Of a stretch of DNA of 10,237 nucleotides, positions 1 to 6,149 are shown one piece after another (the first letter of the stretch is position 1; each line of letters opens with the position of its first letter). The notes under the pieces are model-generated. The model was not told the origin of the DNA and searched no databases. It worked only from the letters and a program-made list of their open reading frames with translations. A program made the position numbers and the translations under genes. The DNA comes from Dermatophilaceae bacterium. Its GTDB lineage: Bacteria; Actinomycetota; Actinomycetes; Actinomycetales; Dermatophilaceae. The stretch spans positions 1-10,237 of the forward strand of contig JABFXB010000459.1 in assembly GCA_013361975.1 (NCBI GenBank), read 5' to 3'.

Positions 1-915
1 GGCGATGGCGACGAGGTTGGAGATGATCGCGACCCAGAGCATGAAGGTCGAGCTGAAGCCGACGCCGTAGGTGTCCTTCGTCGCGAACGCGAGGGCGAAG
101 ACGGTGTAGAGGGTGTTCACCATGGCGACGAAGGCCGCGAACATCACCCGCAGCACCGCACGCCAGTGGTCGCGCAGCAGCACCGAGAGGGGCGTGCGCG
201 GGACGGCCTTGGCCTCCACCTCGGACTCGAACGCCGGGGTCTCGTCGAGGGTGCGGCGGATGACGAAGCCGACGACGACCACGACGGCGCTGAGGAAGAA
301 CGGGACGCGCCAGCCCCACGAGAGCAACTGGTCCTCCGGCAGCAGTGCCGCGAGCGGCAGGAAGACGGCCGGGGCGAGCACCTGGCCGCCCTGCGTGCCG
401 CTCAGCGTCCAGCTCGTGAAGAAGCCACGGCGGTGGTCGGGGGCGTGCTCGAACGACATCGAGTTGGCACCGGCCTGCTCCCCGGCTGCGGACAGGCCCT
501 GGAGCAGGCGCAGGACGACGAGCAGGACCGGCGCGAGGAGGCCGATGCTCTGGTAGGTCGGCAGGCAGCCGACGAGGAAGGTCGACACTCCCATGAGCAG
601 GAGCGTGAAGATGAGCACCTTCTTGCGGCCGAGCTTGTCGCCGACGTGGCCGAGCAGGAACGACCCGACCGGGCGCGCCACGTAGCCGACGCCGAAGGTG
701 GCGAGTGAGGCGACCGTGGCGGCGGCCGGGTTGCCCTCGGGGAAGAAGATCTTGGGGAAGATCAGCGAGGCCGCCGTCCCGTAGATCACGAAGTCGTAGT
801 ACTCGAGGGCGCTACCGACCCAGGCGGCGATGGCGGCCTTCTTGGGCGTGCGCACCGCCTGCTGGGCGGGTTCGGACGTGGGCTCGGGGGCTCCCGGGCT
901 GGGGACTGGCGTCAT
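1..915 (-). CDS. MHS-family MFS transporter, 3'-truncated by window edge
   Basis: This is a major facilitator superfamily permease of the metabolite:H+ symporter (MHS) family, the family of the shikimate permease ShiA and alpha-ketoglutarate permease KgtP. The frame is open from the ATG at 915 to base 1, giving 305 residues; family members are usually around 430-450, so roughly the last third is missing. After a Pro/Glu-rich cytoplasmic N-terminus (about 1-25), the first membrane helix carries the MHS motif GSALEYYDFVIYG (34-46). The loop 2-3 signature GHVGDKLGRKK lies at about 89-99. Several further hydrophobic helices follow. The start is supported by AGGAGG at 923-928, 7 bases upstream. 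The gene is divergent from the LacI regulator and aroQ, so the likely substrate is shikimate, quinate, dehydroshikimate or a related aromatic acid. Family assignment is firm; the substrate is inferred from context. Confidence 0.88.
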   Translation of the reverse strand, partial: MTPVPSPGAPEPTSEPAQQAVRTPKKAAIAAWVGSALEYYDFVIYGTAASLIFPKIFFPEGNPAAATVASLATFGVGYVARPVGSFLLGHVGDKLGRKKVLIFTLLLMGVSTFLVGCLPTYQSIGLLAPVLLVVLRLLQGLSAAGEQAGANSMSFEHAPDHRRGFFTSWTLSGTQGGQVLAPAVFLPLAALLPEDQLLSWGWRVPFFLSAVVVVVGFVIRRTLDETPAFESEVEAKAVPRTPLSVLLRDHWRAVLRVMFAAFVAMVNTLYTVFALAFATKDTYGVGFSSTFMLWVAIISNLVAIA

Positions 916-1008
916 TGTCGATCCTCCTGTGCGGGCCACCTCGTCCACCCTGACGGGCTGCACTCCGGTGCTGACGAGAACGGCGTTGTTCCTCGGTGGG
1001 TTGTCTCG

Positions 1009-1038
1009 ACGGTAGAGACGCCTTGCAACGACTGGCAA
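1009..1038 (-). promoter_or_regulatory. Candidate promoter of the MHS transporter gene
   Basis: Read on the minus strand, TTGCCA (1033-1038, -35 like) is followed after 18 bases by TACCGT (1009-1014, an actinobacterial TAnnnT-type -10). Transcription would start near 1002, leaving a leader of about 87 bases before the ATG at 915. The -35 hexamer lies inside the 1033-1048 palindrome, so a repressor bound there would block it. The -10 lies inside a smaller inverted repeat, GTCTC/GAGAC at 1003-1019. This is assigned by eye from hexamer likeness only. Confidence 0.4.
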
Positions 1039-1052
1039 ACGTTTGCCAAAAT
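1023..1052 (+). promoter_or_regulatory. Candidate promoter of lacI-type regulator/aroQ unit
   Basis: TTGCAA (1023-1028) and CAAAAT (1047-1052), separated by 18 bases, each match 4 of 6 positions of the -35 and -10 consensus. They predict a transcription start at about 1059-1060, which coincides with the ATG at 1060, so the transcript may be leaderless. No Shine-Dalgarno sequence is visible before this ATG, which agrees with that idea. The operator palindrome occupies the spacer. The evidence is positional and weak by hexamer score. Confidence 0.35.
1033..1048. promoter_or_regulatory. LacI-family operator palindrome in divergent region
   Basis: TGGCAAACGTTTGCCA is a perfect 16-base palindrome with CG at its centre (1040/1041), the form typical of LacI/GalR-family operators. 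It sits 11 bases before the start codon of a LacI-family gene and inside the only divergent region it could control. It overlaps the candidate -35 of the transporter promoter and falls between the candidate -35 and -10 of the regulator's own promoter. One bound dimer could therefore repress the transporter, the regulator and the coupled aroQ gene together. The palindrome is seen directly; binding by this regulator is inferred. Confidence 0.8.
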
Positions 1053-1059
1053 TTGCCAC

Positions 1060-2112
1060 ATGCCGTCGCCGAGACGTCCCCACGCCGTGACGATCACCGA
1101 CGTGGCCCGCGAGGCCGGGGTCGCCGCCTCCACCGTCTCGCGCGCCCTGACGAACCCCGACCGGGTCAACGTGGTGACGCGGGAGCACGTGCAGCAGGTC
1201 GCCGCGCGCCTGGGCTACCGGGCCAGCCCGGCTGCTCGCGCCCTGGGCACGGGTCGCACCGCAACGCTCGCCCTCGTGCTCCCCGACATCACGAATCCGT
1301 ACTTCTCCGGGCTGATCCGGGGAGCGGAGCGGCAGGCGGAGGCGACCGGGCACATCCTCGTCATCGGCGACAGCGAGGAGAACGCCCGCGCCGAGGCCCG
1401 CATGGTCGAGCGCCTCGCCCCCGGCGTCGACGGGTTCCTGCTCGGCTCGAGCCGTCTGCCGGACGCGAGAATCCTCCAGTTCGACGCGGCGATGCCCGTC
1501 GTCCTGGTCAACCGGCGGGTGCCGACCGTGACGAGCGTCAGCCCCGACCAGCAGGGCGGCACACGCCAGATCGTCGAGCACCTCGTTGCTCTCGGCCACC
1601 GCCGCGCGATCTTCCTCGCCGGGCCACCGGAGTCGTGGCTGGGCCGGCAGCGATGGGCCGGAATCTCCTCTGCCGCAAAGAAGCACGGCCTGAAGGTGCG
1701 GCGGCTCGGGCCCTACCACCCGTCGGTCGAGGGCGGCCTGCTGGCAGGCGAGGCCGCGCTGGCGGACGGCGCCACGGCCGTCATCGCCCACAACGACCTC
1801 ATGGCCATCGGAGCCCTCAAGCGGATGAAGGCTCGTGGCGTCTCGGTGCCGGCCGACGTCAGCATCGTCGGCTTCGACGACATCTTCGGCGCCGACTTCT
1901 GCGACCCCCCGCTCACCACCCTGAGCGACCGCACCGAGCAGGCCGGCCGCTCGGCCGTCGACCTGCTCGTCGCCCTCGTGCGTGAACAGTCCAGGCTCGA
2001 CCACGACGCACCAGCCGACATCGTGGCGCCGACCCAGCTCGTCGTCCGCGGCTCGACCGGCCCTGCCCCCACCGCTCCCCCGCCCGACCCGAAAGAAGGA
2101 GACCCGTCATGA
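1060..2112 (+). CDS. LacI-family transcriptional regulator
   Basis: This 350-residue protein has the full LacI/GalR layout. The N-terminal helix-turn-helix begins at VTITDVAREAGVAASTVSRAL (about 10-30), and the hinge segment SPAARALGTGRT follows at about 55-66. The remainder is a periplasmic-binding-protein-like effector and dimerisation domain, with typical ITNPYFSGLIRG and SIVGFDDI motifs. The last ~18 residues are Pro-rich and probably a tail that also encodes the aroQ ribosome binding site. The ATG at 1060 lacks a Shine-Dalgarno sequence and may start a leaderless message; GTG at 1087 (protein starting VTITDVA) is an alternative. Its stop overlaps the aroQ start in ATGA, so the two are translationally coupled. 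A 16-base palindrome lies just upstream, suggesting autoregulation and control of the divergent transporter. The ligand is unknown; an aromatic or hydroaromatic acid is inferred from neighbours. Confidence 0.95.
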   Translation: MPSPRRPHAVTITDVAREAGVAASTVSRALTNPDRVNVVTREHVQQVAARLGYRASPAARALGTGRTATLALVLPDITNPYFSGLIRGAERQAEATGHILVIGDSEENARAEARMVERLAPGVDGFLLGSSRLPDARILQFDAAMPVVLVNRRVPTVTSVSPDQQGGTRQIVEHLVALGHRRAIFLAGPPESWLGRQRWAGISSAAKKHGLKVRRLGPYHPSVEGGLLAGEAALADGATAVIAHNDLMAIGALKRMKARGVSVPADVSIVGFDDIFGADFCDPPLTTLSDRTEQAGRSAVDLLVALVREQSRLDHDAPADIVAPTQLVVRGSTGPAPTAPPPDPKEGDPS

Positions 2113-2573
2113 CCGCACCGCAGCGCATCGCCGTTCTCAACGGACCCAACCTCAACCTGCTCGGCGAGCGCCAGCCGGAGGTCTACGGCCGCGAGACGCT
2201 CGACGACGTCAGGGCGATGTGCCGGCGCGCCGCCGACGCGGCCGGGCTCGAGCTCGACTTCCGGCAGAGCAACCACGAGGGCGAGCTCGTCGACGCCATC
2301 CAGGAGCTGCGGCACTCGACCGTGGGCCTGGTGGTCAACGCTGCGGCCTACACGCACACCTCCGTGGCGATCCGCGACGCGCTGGCGGTCGTGACCGCCC
2401 CTGTCATCGAGGTGCACATCAGCAACGTCCACCGCCGCGAGTCCTTCCGGGGGCACTCGTACCTCTCCGACGTCGTCGACGGCGTCATCGTCGGCTGCGG
2501 CACGCAGGGCTACGAGCTGGCCATCGCACGGCTGGCCCGCCTCGCCGGGTCGGGCGCGGGTCGCCCTGCCTGA
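2109..2573 (+). CDS. aroQ: Type II 3-dehydroquinate dehydratase
   Basis: The enzyme catalyses the reversible dehydration of 3-dehydroquinate to 3-dehydroshikimate (EC 4.2.1.10). At 154 residues it has the usual size of the small dodecameric type II enzymes. Family motifs are present: NGPNLN (11-16), the lid residues Arg21 and catalytic Tyr26 in ERQPEVYG, Asn77 in the NAAAYTHTS segment, EVHISN with Glu101 and His103, and FRGHSYLS with Arg114. AAGGAG at 2096-2101, inside the preceding gene, is 7 bases from the ATG, and the start overlaps the regulator stop in ATGA. Coupling to a LacI regulator, opposite an MHS transporter and beside a pca operon, points to a catabolic quinate/shikimate role (as QsuC in Corynebacterium) and less to aromatic amino acid biosynthesis. 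Enzyme identity is firm; the catabolic role is inference. Confidence 0.95.
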   Translation: MTAPQRIAVLNGPNLNLLGERQPEVYGRETLDDVRAMCRRAADAAGLELDFRQSNHEGELVDAIQELRHSTVGLVVNAAAYTHTSVAIRDALAVVTAPVIEVHISNVHRRESFRGHSYLSDVVDGVIVGCGTQGYELAIARLARLAGSGAGRPA

Positions 2574-2585
2574 CGACCCTCAGCG

Positions 2586-2631
2586 GTTCGATGTATCCGG
2601 TGGTCGCGGGTGACCGGCGGATACATCGAAC
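2586..2631. terminator. Bidirectional hairpin terminator between convergent genes
   Basis: The arms GTTCGATGTATCCG (2586-2599) and CGGATACATCGAAC (2618-2631) are perfect 14-base reverse complements. Inside them a second stem, GGTC/GACC (2602-2605 with 2612-2615), closes a 6-base loop after a 2x2 internal loop. The structure lies 12 bases past the aroQ stop and 17 bases from the iclR stop, between converging transcription units. No T-run follows on either strand, as is common for actinobacterial terminators. Termination is inferred from position and stem strength. Confidence 0.75.
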
Positions 2632-2648
2632 GGGGCGAATCGGTGGAG

Positions 2649-3467
2649 CTAGGGGGCGGGTGAACCCCAGCGCTGGGGCTCGTCGGCCATCTCGGGGCGC
2701 GCGAGCCGCAGGTCGTCGCCGATCGCGCCCGCCGCGTCGACGAGGAGCCGCGCCAGCTCCTCGTCGACGAACCTGCCCGACGAGGCACTGGTGGTCGACA
2801 CGTTGATCGCGGCGATCGCCTCGCCGCGCGGGTTGAAGACGGGAGCCGCCAGCGAGCGCAGGCCGATCTCGAGCTCCTGGTCCACCACCGCCCAGCCGCG
2901 CTCCCGGATGCGGACCAGGTCGTCGCGCAGGACCGCGGGGTCGGAGACGGTGCGCGGAGTGAGCGGTTCGAGGGTCACCCGCCCGAGGTAGGCCTCGAGG
3001 GCCTCAGCGGGCGCGAAGGCCAGCATCGCGCGGCCCATCGAGGTGGCGTACGCGGGGAACCGCGTGCCGACCCGGATCTCGACCGCCATGATGCGCCGGG
3101 CCTGCACCCGCGCGACGTAGACGATGTCGTCGCCGTCGAAGACGGACGCCGACGTCGACTCGCCCAGCCGCTCCGTGAGGTTCTTGAGGTGCGGCTCGGC
3201 GACGTCGGGGAGGCGCAGGGACGAGAGGAACGCGTGTCCGAGCGAGAGCACCCGGGGGGTCAGCGAGAAGAGCTGCCCGTCGCTGCGCACGAACCCGAGC
3301 GACTCGAGCGAGAGCAGGAAGCGGCGCGCACTGGCCCTCGTCTGCCCCGTGCGGCGGGCGACGTCGCTCAGGGTGAGGTCGCGGTGCTCGGCGTCGAATG
3401 CGCGGATGACGTCGAGCGTCTTCGCGACCGACCGCACCATCTCACCGCCGGCGGATGCCTCGGGCAT
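2649..3467 (-). CDS. IclR-family regulator of the pca operon (PcaR-like)
   Basis: This 272-residue protein is an IclR-family regulator of the PcaR/PcaU/PobR type, which control protocatechuate and beta-ketoadipate genes in response to pathway compounds. An N-terminal winged helix-turn-helix spans about 10-72, with recognition segment GQTRASARRFLLSLESLGF (41-59) strongly like PcaR proteins. The effector-binding domain follows at about 88-255, with typical IRVGTRFPAYATSMGRAML and ERGWAVVDQELEIGLRSLA segments. The ATG at 3467 has GGAGGAGG-type sequence within 3-12 bases upstream; an internal ATG (residue 10) is possible but has no better signal. The gene follows pcaJ by 48 bases on the same strand and is probably co-transcribed, giving feedback control. 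The likely target is the GTTCGC/GCGAAC repeat upstream of pcaH. Whether it activates or represses is not shown. Confidence 0.92.
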   Translation of the reverse strand: MPEASAGGEMVRSVAKTLDVIRAFDAEHRDLTLSDVARRTGQTRASARRFLLSLESLGFVRSDGQLFSLTPRVLSLGHAFLSSLRLPDVAEPHLKNLTERLGESTSASVFDGDDIVYVARVQARRIMAVEIRVGTRFPAYATSMGRAMLAFAPAEALEAYLGRVTLEPLTPRTVSDPAVLRDDLVRIRERGWAVVDQELEIGLRSLAAPVFNPRGEAIAAINVSTTSASSGRFVDEELARLLVDAAGAIGDDLRLARPEMADEPQRWGSPAP

Positions 3468-3486
3468 GTGCCTCCTCCCGGATCGA

Positions 3487-3497
3487 CTGTGTCACAG
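3487..3497. promoter_or_regulatory. Short palindrome upstream of iclR gene
   Basis: CTGTGTCACAG is an 11-base palindrome with one central base in the 48-base gap between pcaJ and the IclR gene, 19 bases before the iclR start. It could be part of a local promoter or operator allowing separate expression of the regulator. Its sequence does not resemble the repeat upstream of pcaH, and arms of five bases can arise by chance, so this is only a candidate. Confidence 0.25.
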
Positions 3498-3515
3498 AGA
3501 CATTCACGGGCAACC

Positions 3516-4202
3516 TCAGGCGCGCCGCAGCGGAACCGGGACGAGCGCCTCGAGCTCCTCGAAGCTGACCCCGTGGGTCTCCCGCACGACGACCGAGCCG
3601 TCGCCGCCCTCGCGGTCGATGAGGAAGACGGCGACGTCGGTGTAGATGCGGCTGACGCAGCCCACCCCGGTGAGGGGGTAGGTGCAGGCCTCGACGAGCT
3701 TGCTCTGCCCGTCGCGCGTCGTCAGGGTCATCATGACGAAGGTGTCCTTGGCCCCGATGGCGAGATCCATGGCGCCACCGACGGCCGGGATCGCGCCCGG
3801 CTCGCCCGTGTGCCAGTTCGCCAGGTCTCCGCGGGCCGACACCTGGTAGGCGCCGAGCACGCAGATGTCGAGGTGGCCGCCGCGCATCATCGCGAACGAG
3901 TCGGCGTGGTGGAAGTACGAGGCGCCGGGCAGCTCGGTCACCGGGATCTTGCCGGCGTTGATGAGGTCGGGGTCGACGTCGTCGCCGTGGGCCTCCGGTC
4001 CCATGCCGAGCATGCCGTTCTCGGTGTGCAGGGTGACGCCGCTGTCGGGGGCGAGGTAGTTGGACACCAGGGTGGGCTGGCCGATGCCGAGGTTGACGAA
4101 GGCGCCGTCGGGGATGTCGGCGGCGACGAGGGCGGCGAGCTCGGCCTTGCCGAGTCGTGTCGGCCCTTCGGTGAAGGTCGACGGGGTCTGAACGGAGCTC
4201 AC
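3516..4202 (-). CDS. pcaJ: 3-oxoadipate CoA-transferase subunit B
   Basis: This is the beta subunit of the enzyme that moves CoA from succinyl-CoA to beta-ketoadipate (EC 2.8.3.6), the penultimate step of the pathway. It has 228 residues, normal for the subunit. The segment GAFVNLGIGQPTLVSNYL (33-50) and the active-site motif ENGMLGMGP (61-69) are family hallmarks; Glu61 is the expected nucleophile that forms the glutamyl-CoA intermediate. Further family segments are GGHLDICVLGAYQV and the conserved CTYPLTGVGCV near the C-terminus. The start is GTG at 4202, overlapping the pcaI stop as GTGA, with GGAGG at 4210-4214 (7 bases upstream). It is co-translated with pcaI, as expected for a two-subunit enzyme. 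A 3-oxoacid (acetoacetate) transferase is the alternative, but the operon strongly favours beta-ketoadipate. Confidence 0.95.
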   Translation of the reverse strand: MSSVQTPSTFTEGPTRLGKAELAALVAADIPDGAFVNLGIGQPTLVSNYLAPDSGVTLHTENGMLGMGPEAHGDDVDPDLINAGKIPVTELPGASYFHHADSFAMMRGGHLDICVLGAYQVSARGDLANWHTGEPGAIPAVGGAMDLAIGAKDTFVMMTLTTRDGQSKLVEACTYPLTGVGCVSRIYTDVAVFLIDREGGDGSVVVRETHGVSFEELEALVPVPLRRA

Positions 4203-4891
4203 TGGTCCTCCTCCGGCTCGGGGGTCGTGGCGGTCGGCACGACGACGAGGCGGTCGACGTAGATGCCCGGCGTGACGACGACCTCGGGGTCCATGGCGCC
4301 GGTCGGGACGACCTCGTGCACCTGCACGATGGTGGTCGTCGCGGCCGTGGCCATGATCGGGCCGAAGTTGCGGGCCGTCTTGCGGTAGGTGAGGTTGCCG
4401 ACCTCGTCGGCGCGGTGCGCCTTGACGAGGGCGTAGTCGGCGCGGATCGGCAGCTCGAGCACGTAGTGCCGGCCGTCGATCTCGCGCACCTCCTTGCCCT
4501 CGGCCAGTGGCGTGCCGTAGCCCGTCGGCGTGAAGAAGCCCCCGATGCCGGCCCCGGCGGCCCGGATGCGTTCGGCGAGGTTGCCCTGCGGCACGAGCTC
4601 GAGCTCGATCTCGCCGGCGCGGTACTTCTCGTCGAACTGGTGGCTGTCGTGCTGGCGCGGGAACGAGCAGATGACCTTGCGCACGCGTCCGGCGCCGATG
4701 AGGGCGGCGAGCCCGACGTCGCCGTTGCCGGCGTTGTTGTTGACGACGGTGAGGTCGCGCGTGCCGGTCTCGACGAGGGCCTCGATGAGCTCGACAGGCT
4801 GGCCCGCCGGCCCGAAGCCGCCGATGAGGACCGTTGCCCCGTCGGGGATGTCGGCGACCGCGTCGAGGGCGCTCTGGGTGATCATGACCAT
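4199..4891 (-). CDS. pcaI: 3-oxoadipate CoA-transferase subunit A
   Basis: This is the alpha subunit of succinyl-CoA:3-oxoadipate CoA-transferase, 230 residues. It shows the glycine-rich GGFGPAGQP (about 24-32), the VVNNNAGNGDVGLAAL segment, CSFPRQHDSHQFD, the VPQGNLAERIRAAG block and the TYRKTARNFGPIMA block, all closely matching my recollection of Pseudomonas PcaI proteins. The frame stays open upstream to an ATG at 5071, but that would add 60 unrelated residues antisense-like to pcaF. The ATG at 4891 (MVMITQ) is preceded by AAGGA at 4899-4903 with 7-base spacing and is chosen; the ATG at 4885 is the only close alternative. There is a 43-base gap after pcaF, the only gap within the enzyme block, and a 4-base overlap into pcaJ. 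The acidic C-terminus (EPEEDQ) is unremarkable. Confidence 0.95.
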   Translation of the reverse strand: MVMITQSALDAVADIPDGATVLIGGFGPAGQPVELIEALVETGTRDLTVVNNNAGNGDVGLAALIGAGRVRKVICSFPRQHDSHQFDEKYRAGEIELELVPQGNLAERIRAAGAGIGGFFTPTGYGTPLAEGKEVREIDGRHYVLELPIRADYALVKAHRADEVGNLTYRKTARNFGPIMATAATTTIVQVHEVVPTGAMDPEVVVTPGIYVDRLVVVPTATTPEPEEDQ

Positions 4892-4933
4892 CTGGGTTTC
4901 CTTGTGTCCGAGTCCTCTTGCGTATGCCGTGTG

Positions 4934-4946
4934 GTCACGACGTGAC
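4934..4946. repeat. 13-base palindrome across pcaF stop codon
   Basis: GTCACGACGTGAC is a palindrome with six-base arms and one central base, covering the pcaF stop (4935-4937) at the edge of the 43-base pcaF-pcaI gap. It could form a small mRNA hairpin or be a protein site near the only untranslated gap before pcaI. Six-base arms are easily found by chance in GC-rich DNA, so function is doubtful. Confidence 0.2.
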
Positions 4947-6149
4947 GCCGGCGCTGACGTTCTCGAGCACGACCGCGAGGCCCTGCCCGACGCCGATGCA
5001 GATGCAGGCCACGCCCCAGCGGCCTCCGGTGCGCTGGAGGTCACGGGCCAGGGTGCCGAGGATGCGACCACCCGACGCGCCGAGCGGGTGACCGATGGCG
5101 ATGGCGCCGCCGTGCCGGTTGACGATCTCGGGGTCGATCGGCCAGGCGTCGAGGCAGGCGAGCGACTGGGCGGCGAAGGCCTCGTTGAGCTCGACGGCCG
5201 ACACGTCGTCCCAGCCGATGCCGGCGCGGGCGAGGGCCGCGTTGGCCGCCTCGACCGGGGCGTAGCCGAAGTACTGCGGCTCGAGGGCGCTCGCGCCGCG
5301 ACCGGCGACGCGGGCGACCGGGTCGAGGCCGATCTCGTCGCGGGCGGCCTCGCTGCCGAGCAGCACCGCCGAGGCTCCGTCGTTGAGCGGCGAGGCGTTG
5401 CCCGCGGTGACCGTGCCGCCCTCCTTGCGGAACGACGTGCGCAGCCCGGCGAGTCGCTCCTCGGTGGTGTCGGGGCGGATGGACTCGTCGCGGCTGAGCT
5501 CGACGCCGGGGACCGCCACGACGAGGTCGTCGTACCACCCGTCGGCCCAGGCCTGGTCGGCGAGCCTGTGCGAGCGGGCGGCGAAGGCGTCCTGCCGATC
5601 GCGCGTGACGCCGTACTTCTCCCGCAGCTGCTCGGTCGCCTCGCCGAGCGAGACCGTCCAGTCGGCCGGCATGGCCGGGTTGACCAGGCGCCAGCCGAGG
5701 GTCGTCGAGGCCAGCGCGAGATCGCCTGCGGGGTAGGGCTTCTCGGTCTTGGGCAGCACCCAGGGAGCGCGGCTCATCGACTCGACGCCACCGCTGATGA
5801 CGATCTCGCTGTCACCCGTCTCGATCGAGCGCGACGCGAGCATCGCCGCGTCGAGGCTCGACCCGCACAGCCGGTTCACGGTGGAGCCGGGGATGCTCGT
5901 CGGCAGACCGGCGAGGAGCGTGGCCATGCGCGCGACGTTGCGGTTCTCCTCACCGGCGCCGTTGGCGTTGCCGAGGACGACCTCGTCGACCTGCTCGCCG
6001 AAGCCGCCCTCGGCGAGACCGGGTGCCCGGCTGACGAGCGTCTTGACGACGTGGGCGGCGAGGTCGTCGGGTCGGGTGCCGGCGAGCTGCCCGCCGAAGC
6101 GGCCGAACGGGGTGCGGACGGCGTCGTAGACGTATGCGGCGGTGGTCAT
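4935..6149 (-). CDS. pcaF: 3-oxoadipyl-CoA thiolase
   Basis: This thiolase cleaves 3-oxoadipyl-CoA with CoA to give succinyl-CoA and acetyl-CoA (EC 2.3.1.174), the last pathway step. The 404 residues fit the family's usual ~400. The catalytic set is intact: Cys95 in NRLCGSSL, His354 in GGAIAIGHPLGASG, and Cys384 in CICIGVGQG; NEAFAAQSLA carries the conserved Asn of the active site. ISGGVESMSRAPWV is another thiolase hallmark. The frame is open upstream to 6434, but the ATG at 6149 has AGGAG at 6157-6161 (7-base spacing) and begins exactly where thiolase homology begins (AAYVYDAVRTPFGRFGG). The pcaC stop and pcaF start share one base in TGATG. A biosynthetic acetyl-CoA acetyltransferase would look similar; the operon sets the role. 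Confidence 0.95.
   Translation of the reverse strand: MTTAAYVYDAVRTPFGRFGGQLAGTRPDDLAAHVVKTLVSRAPGLAEGGFGEQVDEVVLGNANGAGEENRNVARMATLLAGLPTSIPGSTVNRLCGSSLDAAMLASRSIETGDSEIVISGGVESMSRAPWVLPKTEKPYPAGDLALASTTLGWRLVNPAMPADWTVSLGEATEQLREKYGVTRDRQDAFAARSHRLADQAWADGWYDDLVVAVPGVELSRDESIRPDTTEERLAGLRTSFRKEGGTVTAGNASPLNDGASAVLLGSEAARDEIGLDPVARVAGRGASALEPQYFGYAPVEAANAALARAGIGWDDVSAVELNEAFAAQSLACLDAWPIDPEIVNRHGGAIAIGHPLGASGGRILGTLARDLQRTGGRWGVACICIGVGQGLAVVLENVSAGVTS

Noticed and set aside
113..953. Plus-strand open frames at the left edge
   Set aside because: They lie antisense to the MHS transporter, whose minus-strand frame is open from 915 to base 1 and carries clear membrane helices and family motifs.
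996..1985. Open frame of 329 codons overlapping the LacI gene in another frame
   Set aside because: Extremely Arg/Pro/Gly rich with no domain likeness, while the overlapping LacI frame has a complete helix-turn-helix and effector domain.
4892..5071. 60-residue N-terminal extension of PcaI
   Set aside because: The extension is Ser/Ala/Arg rich, overlaps the pcaF end, and lacks family likeness. The ATG at 4891 has a well-spaced ribosome binding site.
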